Shown: positions 1 to 5,945 of the stretch, one piece after another
Numbering within the stretch: the first letter of the stretch is position 1
Layout of the letters: each line of letters starts with the position of its first letter
Assembly (NCBI GenBank): GCA_031549175.1
Contig: JAVBQH010000028.1
Coordinates: 1-5,945 of the forward strand
Origin: WRIS01 sp031549175
Lineage (GTDB): Bacteria > Actinomycetota > Coriobacteriia > Coriobacteriales > Eggerthellaceae
DNA length: 5,945 nucleotides
Direction of reading: 5' to 3'
The notes under the pieces: generated by a model
Told to the model about the DNA's origin: nothing
The model's input: only the letters and a program-made list of their open reading frames with translations
Database searches by the model: none
Position numbers and translations under genes: made by a program

Positions 1-1374
<1,374 letters not shown>

Positions 1375-1382
1375 AAAAGGAT

Positions 1383-1388
1383 CTCCCT
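1383..1388 (-). promoter_or_regulatory. secA ribosome binding site
   Basis: On the minus strand AGGGAG lies within AGAGGGAGATCCTTTTATG, 8 nt before the secA ATG. It supports the start at 1374. Confidence 0.75.
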
Positions 1389-1396
1389 CTCAAAGA

Positions 1397-1425
1397 TTTA
1401 TTGTTACCATCTTTTTGCTGTTCAA
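1397..1425 (-). promoter_or_regulatory. Candidate secA promoter
   Basis: On the minus strand, TTGAAC (1425-1420) is followed after exactly 17 bases by AATAAA (1402-1397). Each hexamer matches the sigma-70-type consensus (TTGACA/TATAAT) at 4 of 6 positions. The start of transcription would fall near 1390, leaving a leader of about 16 nt that just includes the ribosome binding site. The stretch is clearly more AT-rich than the flanking coding DNA. It would let secA be expressed independently of the regulator gene upstream. Prediction by eye only. Confidence 0.35.
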
Positions 1426-1536
1426 CCTGCAAAGAAGATGATTCGATTCACGTCGAGTACTCTACCACACCATATCGTCCATCAAAGGAAATCCATACCG
1501 CCTCCAGCTTGTGGCGTCGCAGGCCTTCCCCGCTAT

Positions 1537-1560
1537 GCATACCGGTTTTTCCAGGCATGC
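1537..1560 (-). other. Stem-loop between the regulator gene and secA
   Basis: Read on the minus strand, GCATGCC (1560-1554) can pair with GGTATGC (1543-1537), with one G-U pair. After a bulged T (1553), GG pairs with CC around an AAAAA loop (1550-1546). That makes a 9-bp hairpin with one bulge, about 35 nt after the regulator stop codon. No U-tract follows (the next bases are ATAGCGGGG), so it is not a standard intrinsic terminator. It may be a 3'-end stability or processing structure, or an element in a leader shared with secA. Confidence 0.3.
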
Positions 1561-1568
1561 GGACAAGG

Positions 1569-1593
1569 CCCTGGTTGCTGGCCCCCTGGTTGC
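1569..1593 (-). repeat. Short direct repeat (10 nt, period 15) after the regulator stop codon
   Basis: On the minus strand GCAACCAGGG occurs at 1593-1584 and again at 1578-1569, a 10-nt perfect direct repeat with a 15-nt period. It begins directly after the TGA of the regulator gene. Because 15 is a multiple of three, the repeat also gives Asn-Gln-Gly twice in the frame that continues past the stop. Function unknown; it could be chance. Confidence 0.4.
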
Positions 1594-1594
1594 C

Positions 1595-4231
1595 TCAAGC
1601 CTCCCTTTCACCATAGGCCTCAAGGCCCGGCTCCTCGTCGATGACCTCTTGATAAAGGCCTGCCGTCCTCGTCGAGGGGTCGATCCCGAGCTCGTTGACA
1701 AGATGCCTGCGGCACATGAAGTAGGTCTCGATGGCGGAAGTGCGCTGCCCAAGCCCGATCTGCGCCCTCATGAGGGTCTCGTAGGCGTCCTCCCGCGTCT
1801 TGTCCTGGTCGATCACGGCACGGGCGAACCAGAGCGCCGACTGGCATTCACCGATGTCCAGAAGCCTCTTTGCAGCGACGGCGAACACCTCGATGAAGCG
1901 GTTGCGATACCTTCTCCTGATCTGGATCAGATGCTCGTTTCGTATTTCACTCGGGAGGATGTCCCCCCGATACAAATCGGTCAGCTGAGCATACGCCTTC
2001 GACCACTCAAGCGCGTCCGGCTCATCGAAGAGGAGGCTTTTGCAGATCACGTCGAACTGGGCGATGTCGCTCGAGACCATATGTGCGTTCAGCTTGCAGC
2101 ATCCCTGCGTCGTTGCCAGATAGGGGCATCCCCCGGGGGGCAGGCTGAGCGCCTTTTTAAGCAAGGACCAGGTGCTGTAGAGGTTTTTACGCGCCGTCTC
2201 CGCCTTGCTCTCCGGCCACATGAGGGTCGCAAGGTGCTCACGGCTGAGCTCCTTGCCCTGGTTGATCACCAGCATGGCCAAAAGGAGCTTGACGCTTTGC
2301 CGCGCGAAGGCGCTCGCGGGTAGCGGCTTTTCCCCCATCCTCACCGAAAGGCCGCCGAACAGCTCGATATGGAGGGGAGGCGCCTTTGTGGCCTCGTAGG
2401 GCACGACAAGGGAGGGCAGGTCTTCCTGGCGGTCGGGGACACGGCGCCTGCGGCGGGCGTCCCTGTTCTCTTCCTGCTGCATGACCTTGGAAAACATATT
2501 CCTTTGTGTGAAGAGGGCCAACTCTATCTCGCCTATGCTCGATTTCAGGTCGGGGGTGATGAATATCTCTGTGCTGACCAGCCGGCTCGATACGAGCCGC
2601 TCGAATGCGTCCAGGAGCAAGGCGTCAAGCAGACCGGGCGCGAAAAGGCGGCTTTTCGCCTCGATCGCATCGCAGGCCTTGACCATCAGTGCCTCATGCC
2701 GCCGCACCTCGCCTTTCGAGTCCGCCCGTATGGCCGTGGCAAGCATGTCCTCGGCCATCCAGAAGTGGAGGGCCGCGACGGCGTGGTCTCCCTGGGCGAT
2801 CCGGTAGGCATGCTCGAGGAACTCGAGTGCGTCTTGCGGGGAAGACCTGAGGTAGAGGAGCCCCGCGGCGGCCAGGTCCCAGGAGAACCGGCAGGGGTCG
2901 GCCTCCCTCACACGGGATTCGAACCACGCCTCGGGCGATACAGGCTCCCAGGCAAGCTCCTCACGCAAGACATGGGCGCCCTTGTCTTGCTCGGGCCCGT
3001 TTCCATACCGTGCCAGAAGCAGGGCGGCTATCCCCCGGGCCTTCTCGCTGACCCGCTTGCTTGCTACCACTTTTGCGGCCTGGGCAAGCGCCGGTTCCTT
3101 GGCCCCAAGGATATAGAGGCGCCATGCCTCGGCGGCCTGGGCAAGCTTCCCCGCAAGCGTGTTGGGCAAACGGAAGCTCGCGTAGACCTGATGGGCCGGC
3201 AGAAGGCAGTTTCTTTCCAGGAGAACGAAGTCACGCGAACCCATCCAGGAGACGCGCTGCGAGACGGTGCAAAGCGTCTGGACAAGCATGCATGCCCGCT
3301 CAGGCCTGTCCTTCCCGATGAGTGCATCGGCGAGCCGGGAGACAAGGGCGTCTTTGCTGGCAAAGTATGAGGAGGCGACCAGGTCGCCCAAGCAGTGCGA
3401 GAAGGCCTGCGCGATATCGGCGACATCCATCGGGTGCACTTCGAAGTCCTCGGTGTAGGGGTTGACGCCCAGATAGAGGTACTGCTCGGTCAACCGCGCC
3501 TGAAACCCCGGGTCGAGTTTCCGTACGAACGCCCCCAGGTCTTTGAGGCTCCCGTCTTGGAGGACGACCATGACGAAGAGGGCGAGGCAAAACGGAGGAT
3601 CCTCCCCGTCTGCAAGGAAGGAGTCGAGGAGCCCGCGGACCGCAGGCCCGCCTCCCCAGAAAAGGCCGGGAATACGCTCTGCGACCGTGAAGCTGGCGGC
3701 AGGCCTGCTGCGCCTTTCGGCCTCGCTTCTTTCCGAGTCGATGTCGCTATCGGCGAGCAAGAGGTCACGCGCACCCAAGACCAGCTTGTCTTCGAACCTC
3801 GCCGACACCGAATCGCAGGCCGGGGTTGATGTGACAACCACCTCGAACTGCCCGTCCATAAGCCTCTCGACCGCGGAGACGAACAGGCCTGTGCGGGCCT
3901 CGTCAAGGGCCGGGACGTCCTCGAGCACGATCAGGCCTGGCTTCTTCTGAAGGTCGGTGAGCCCATATGCGATGTGCTCGTTGTCGAGGTCTCTCAGGAA
4001 GCAGGGGCTTGCGCCGTCGAGCCAGAAGACGTCCTTGCAGCCGAAGACCGATTCGGCGTATTCAAGCGCCAGGGCGGTCTTGCCGAAGCGGGGAGGTGCG
4101 ATGAGGAAGCGCGGCTTGCGTCGCTCACGGATCATTTTTGAAAGGAGTTCTGGGCGTGAATGAAGGCGGGAGATCCCGGTCTTTTTCGGCCGTCGGCCAT
4201 ATAGGGCCGAGCTTGAAAGATAGTCGAACAT
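1595..4231 (-). CDS. STAND-type ATPase / SARP-BTAD transcriptional regulator (MalT-like domain order)
   Basis: An 878-residue cytoplasmic protein, probably an ATP-dependent transcription factor; its target and signal are unknown. Residues about 40-210 form a P-loop ATPase like those of MalT/LuxR-type regulators: FLIAPPRFGKTAL with the Walker A region at 45-52, Walker B LIVLED at 100-105, VVVTSTP at 131-137, and GLFWGGGPAV near 189-198 where that family often has its GG-P motif. Residues about 270-580 look all-helical and TPR-like, rich in Ala and Leu. A charged linker with RRRRR (593-597) leads to a winged helix at about 619-715 (IELFGGLSVRMG, then LSREHLATLMWPESKAETARKNL). A bacterial transcriptional activator domain (BTAD) follows at 721-865, with DLYRGDILPSE, SALWFARAVIDQD and NELGIDPSTRTAGLYQEV. 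The ATG at 4231 is supported by AGAGGGG 5 nt upstream. It is divergent from cca and 220 bases upstream of secA on the same strand. The C-terminal SARP module reverses the order seen in AfsR. Family assignment is confident; the biological role cannot be given. Confidence 0.93.
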   Translation of the reverse strand: MFDYLSSSALYGRRPKKTGISRLHSRPELLSKMIRERRKPRFLIAPPRFGKTALALEYAESVFGCKDVFWLDGASPCFLRDLDNEHIAYGLTDLQKKPGLIVLEDVPALDEARTGLFVSAVERLMDGQFEVVVTSTPACDSVSARFEDKLVLGARDLLLADSDIDSERSEAERRSRPAASFTVAERIPGLFWGGGPAVRGLLDSFLADGEDPPFCLALFVMVVLQDGSLKDLGAFVRKLDPGFQARLTEQYLYLGVNPYTEDFEVHPMDVADIAQAFSHCLGDLVASSYFASKDALVSRLADALIGKDRPERACMLVQTLCTVSQRVSWMGSRDFVLLERNCLLPAHQVYASFRLPNTLAGKLAQAAEAWRLYILGAKEPALAQAAKVVASKRVSEKARGIAALLLARYGNGPEQDKGAHVLREELAWEPVSPEAWFESRVREADPCRFSWDLAAAGLLYLRSSPQDALEFLEHAYRIAQGDHAVAALHFWMAEDMLATAIRADSKGEVRRHEALMVKACDAIEAKSRLFAPGLLDALLLDAFERLVSSRLVSTEIFITPDLKSSIGEIELALFTQRNMFSKVMQQEENRDARRRRRVPDRQEDLPSLVVPYEATKAPPLHIELFGGLSVRMGEKPLPASAFARQSVKLLLAMLVINQGKELSREHLATLMWPESKAETARKNLYSTWSLLKKALSLPPGGCPYLATTQGCCKLNAHMVSSDIAQFDVICKSLLFDEPDALEWSKAYAQLTDLYRGDILPSEIRNEHLIQIRRRYRNRFIEVFAVAAKRLLDIGECQSALWFARAVIDQDKTREDAYETLMRAQIGLGQRTSAIETYFMCRRHLVNELGIDPSTRTAGLYQEVIDEEPGLEAYGEREA

Positions 4232-4236
4232 GATGA

Positions 4237-4243
4237 CCCCTCT
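4237..4243 (-). promoter_or_regulatory. Ribosome binding site of the SARP-type regulator
   Basis: On the minus strand AGAGGGG stands 5 nt before the ATG at 4231 (AGAGGGGTCATCATG). It fixes the start. CCTCT just upstream (4250-4246) could pair with AGAGG of this site in a small, weak hairpin. Confidence 0.65.
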
Positions 4244-4263
4244 TTAGAGGCCCTGGGGTGACC

Positions 4264-4292
4264 ATAATACCGATGTCCTCTCTTTCGAACAA
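4264..4292 (-). promoter_or_regulatory. Candidate promoter of the SARP-type regulator
   Basis: On the minus strand TTGTTC (4292-4287) is followed after 17 bases by TATTAT (4269-4264). The -10 matches TATAAT at 5 of 6 positions; the -35 matches TTGACA only at TTG. Transcription would start near 4257, giving a leader of about 26 nt that contains the ribosome binding site. A weak -35 next to a dyad symmetry (4294-4309) would fit a promoter that depends on an activator. Confidence 0.45.
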
Positions 4293-4293
4293 G

Positions 4294-4309
4294 GAGCAGG
4301 TGCCTGCTC
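4294..4309. promoter_or_regulatory. Dyad symmetry (possible operator) beside the regulator promoter
   Basis: GAGCAGG (4294-4300), a 2-base centre TG, and CCTGCTC (4303-4309) form a perfect 7+7 bp inverted repeat. It lies one base upstream of the proposed -35 hexamer of the regulator gene. As RNA it would make only a 6-bp stem with a GUGC or GCAC loop and no good U-tract, so a DNA-level binding site is more likely than a terminator. Which protein binds it is unknown; autoregulation by the neighbouring regulator is one guess. Confidence 0.35.
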
Positions 4310-4355
4310 TCCCCATTCTTTATTCGCATTTTCAAGGCATTTCTTCTCTTTTTCC

Positions 4356-4384
4356 TTGAATATTCCCTACAATACATCGATATT
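4356..4384 (+). promoter_or_regulatory. Candidate upstream promoter for cca
   Basis: TTGAAT (4356-4361), a 17-base spacer, and GATATT (4379-4384) match the sigma-70-type hexamers at 4 of 6 positions each. TACAAT at 4368-4373 is an alternative -10 but has no matching -35 at the right distance. The site sits in the AT-rich part of the divergent intergenic region and would give a leader of about 130 nt. A second possibility is the extended -10 element TGATATAGT (4497-4505), which has no -35 and would leave a leader of only about 9 nt. Confidence 0.25.
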
Positions 4385-4511
4385 TCTTTTGTTTTCGCCC
4401 GCCTTATCGCATATCTCTTGCCTACTTCCCCGCGCAAACCCTGGCGCCTCCCTCCCCCTTGTTGGGCCGCAGCTCGCTTCTTCGGCATACGCCGCATGAT
4501 ATAGTGCATTC

Positions 4512-4517
4512 AGGTGA
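4512..4517 (+). promoter_or_regulatory. cca ribosome binding site
   Basis: AGGTGA matches the 3' part of the full GGAGGTGA Shine-Dalgarno sequence and lies just before ATTATG. Measured from the AGG core there are 6 nt to the ATG at 4521. It supports that start. Confidence 0.65.
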
Positions 4518-4520
4518 ATT

Positions 4521-5882
4521 ATGGACTTATCAAGGACAGACATAGCCTTGCCCCCTTGGGCTAGCCGGGCGCTCGGGCTCTTGGACGAGGCCGGCCTTGA
4601 GGCTTGGTGTGTCGGCGGCTTCGTGCGCGACGCACTCTTGGGCAGGACGGGCACCGATATCGATATCGCAACCTCTGCCCATTGGCGCCGAACGCAAGAG
4701 CTCTTCCAAGCGGCGGGATACAAGACCTTCGAGACCGGCGCGGAGCACGGGACGATCACGGCGGTCATCGATCACCAGCCTGTCGAGATAACGACCTTCC
4801 GCGTTGACTCCGGCTTTTCTGACCGGCGCCATCCTGATTCGGTCTTGTTCGTGAGCTCGCTACGCGAAGACCTTGCCCGCAGGGATTTCACCGTCAACGC
4901 CATGGCATACCGCCCCGATGCCGGGCTCTTCGACCCCTTCGGGGGGCAGGCAGACCTGCAACGGAAGGTCCTGAAGACCGTCGGCGACCCCCGGGCCCGT
5001 TTTGACGAGGATGCGCTGCGGGTTTTGCGGGCGGTGCGGTTCGCGTCGCAGCTCGGTTTCTCCCTCGAGGACGAGACGAGGCAGGCGATGTCGGACAAGA
5101 AGGGGCTTTTGGCATTTCTTTCCGCCGAGCGGATCGCCCATGAGCTCGAAGCCTTCCTCTGCGGTGAGGCGGTCTATGACGGCCTCATGGGCTGCACGGA
5201 TATTATCGGTGCCGTGATCCCCGAGATCATGGCGATGCAAGGCTTCGACCAAAAGACGCCCTACCATATCTATGACGTCCTCGAGCACACCGCCTACGTC
5301 GTCCAGCAGACGCCCGGCTACCCCCTGGTGCGCTGGTCTGCCCTCTTCCACGACATCGGCAAGCCGAGCGCCTTCTTCACCGATGCATCCGGCCAGGGAC
5401 ATTTCTATGGGCACGCCGAAATAGGCGTCGGGATCGCTCAGGATGTGATGGCGCGCCTCAAGCTGCCGAAGAAGCTTGCCCGAGACGTGCTGCTCTTGGT
5501 AAGGCACCACGACGACGACATAGGCACCACGAGCAGCGCAGTACGCCGCTTCATGCACAAGACCGATATGGATCCTTCGCTCTTCCGTGCCCTGGTCGAC
5601 CTCAAGCTGGGTGATGCGCGGTCCCAGGCCCCCCGCTGCAAGCCGCAGCAAGACACCGCGATCGAGCTCGGCAAGATACTTGAGGGAATCCTCGAAGGAG
5701 AAGAGGCATTCTCGGTCAAAGACCTCGAGATCAACGGGCACGACCTCGTCTCTTTGGGGGTAGAGCCCGGCCCCCGCATCCGCCTGCTGCTTGAACAGGC
5801 CCTCGAGGCGGTGATAAACGGCGAGGTGGCCAATGAGAAAGGCCCTTTGCTGGCGCTTGCACGTACCTGGGCCAGACCATAG
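4521..5882 (+). CDS. cca: CCA tRNA nucleotidyltransferase with HD domain
   Basis: This class II nucleotidyltransferase adds or repairs the 3'-terminal CCA of tRNAs in the cytoplasm, using CTP and ATP without a nucleic-acid template. The 453-residue protein is full length for the HD-domain type. Visible motifs: motif A GGFVRD (32-37) with the metal-binding DID at 46-48; a complete flexible-loop region (EITTFRVDSGFSDRRHPDS, 89-107); motif B RRDFTVNAMAY (120-130); motif C DPFGGQADL (138-146); motif D EDALRVLR (163-170), which selects CTP and ATP by amino-acid pairing; and ERIAHEL (203-209). A metal-dependent HD domain follows, with H256, HDIGKP (277-282), H297, HHD (329-331) and D365. The C-terminal INGHDL...GPRI segment (404-420) is also typical. 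The intact loop and motif D argue for a full CCA-adding enzyme rather than an A-adding one. It is transcribed away from the regulator gene, and nothing suggests shared function. Confidence 0.97.
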   Translation: MDLSRTDIALPPWASRALGLLDEAGLEAWCVGGFVRDALLGRTGTDIDIATSAHWRRTQELFQAAGYKTFETGAEHGTITAVIDHQPVEITTFRVDSGFSDRRHPDSVLFVSSLREDLARRDFTVNAMAYRPDAGLFDPFGGQADLQRKVLKTVGDPRARFDEDALRVLRAVRFASQLGFSLEDETRQAMSDKKGLLAFLSAERIAHELEAFLCGEAVYDGLMGCTDIIGAVIPEIMAMQGFDQKTPYHIYDVLEHTAYVVQQTPGYPLVRWSALFHDIGKPSAFFTDASGQGHFYGHAEIGVGIAQDVMARLKLPKKLARDVLLLVRHHDDDIGTTSSAVRRFMHKTDMDPSLFRALVDLKLGDARSQAPRCKPQQDTAIELGKILEGILEGEEAFSVKDLEINGHDLVSLGVEPGPRIRLLLEQALEAVINGEVANEKGPLLALARTWARP

Positions 5883-5898
5883 GGGCCCGGCAGGCCCC
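5882..5898 (+). terminator. Possible weak terminator hairpin after cca
   Basis: GGGGCC (5882-5887) can pair with GGCCCC (5893-5898) around the loop CGGCA. The first G is the last base of the cca stop codon. No U-tract follows (GTGCGGCATCC), so it is at best a non-canonical terminator or a 3'-end stability hairpin. Confidence 0.3.
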
Positions 5899-5915
5899 GT
5901 GCGGCATCCCGGATA

Positions 5916-5945
5916 TTGGTGACGGGTTCATTACCTTTCGATAAC
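5916..5945 (+). promoter_or_regulatory. Promoter-like hexamers at the right edge
   Basis: TTGGTG (5916-5921), an 18-base spacer, and GATAAC (5940-5945) form a weak sigma-70-like arrangement at the end of the window. It would serve a plus-strand gene beyond the edge. The rest of the 63 bases after cca holds no gene that I can see. Confidence 0.2.

Noticed and set aside
2915..2925. GGTTCGAATCC on the minus strand, as in a tRNA T-loop
   Set aside because: It lies inside the regulator coding sequence (WFESR codons), the flanking bases do not make a T-stem, and no D-arm, anticodon arm or acceptor stem surrounds it.
1511..3370. Long plus-strand open frames (1511-2323 and 2369-3370) opposite the regulator gene
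   Set aside because: They lie wholly or mostly antisense to a gene with clear domains, have no recognisable motifs or good ribosome binding sites, and are the kind of mirror frames that GC-rich codons produce.
4483..4494. Small CGGC-ATAC-GCCG hairpin upstream of cca
   Set aside because: Only 4 bp of stem and no flanking pairing or T-tract; expected by chance in GC-rich DNA.
4132..4509. 125-codon minus-strand frame across the regulator-cca intergenic region, very rich in Arg and Lys
   Set aside because: The basic composition simply reflects the purine-rich strand. The frame overlaps the regulator start out of frame and crosses the candidate promoters. It resembles no protein I recognise.
4860..5741. 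293-codon minus-strand frame opposite cca, and a 165-codon plus-strand frame (766-1263) opposite secA
   Set aside because: Both are antisense shadows of strongly conserved genes and their translations show no family features.

Overview
The window is about 5.9 kb of moderately high-GC bacterial DNA holding three genes: the first half of secA (minus strand, running off the left edge), a complete 878-residue regulator with an N-terminal STAND-type ATPase and a C-terminal SARP-type DNA-binding/BTAD module (minus strand), and a complete tRNA CCA-adding enzyme gene, cca (plus strand). The SecA sequence and the BTAD regulator point to Actinomycetota. From memory of family sequences, the SecA N-terminal half reads most like Coriobacteriia (the Olsenella/Atopobium/Eggerthella side) rather than Streptomyces or mycobacteria. 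That placement is an inference, not a search result.

Layout from left to right: secA codons 458 to 1 (1-1374), then a 220-base gap with the secA ribosome binding site, a candidate secA promoter, a stem-loop and a short direct repeat. The regulator follows (1595-4231). A 289-base divergent intergenic region comes next, with a good candidate promoter for the regulator flanked by a 7+7 bp dyad, and a long pyrimidine-rich tract leading to cca. The cca gene spans 4521-5882. The last 63 bases hold a small GC hairpin and a promoter-like pair of hexamers at the window edge.

secA (protein export motor) and cca (tRNA 3'-end maturation) are core housekeeping genes. The regulator between them is the accessory and more interesting element. 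Its module order, ATPase first and winged helix plus BTAD last, is the reverse of Streptomyces AfsR and resembles the geometry of MalT. No partner gene that would reveal its target lies in the window. The layout suggests the regulator has its own promoter with a possible operator. No convincing intrinsic terminator separates it from secA, so some read-through into secA is possible. I see no mobile elements, CRISPR arrays, tRNA or rRNA genes, and no clear new multi-gene system.
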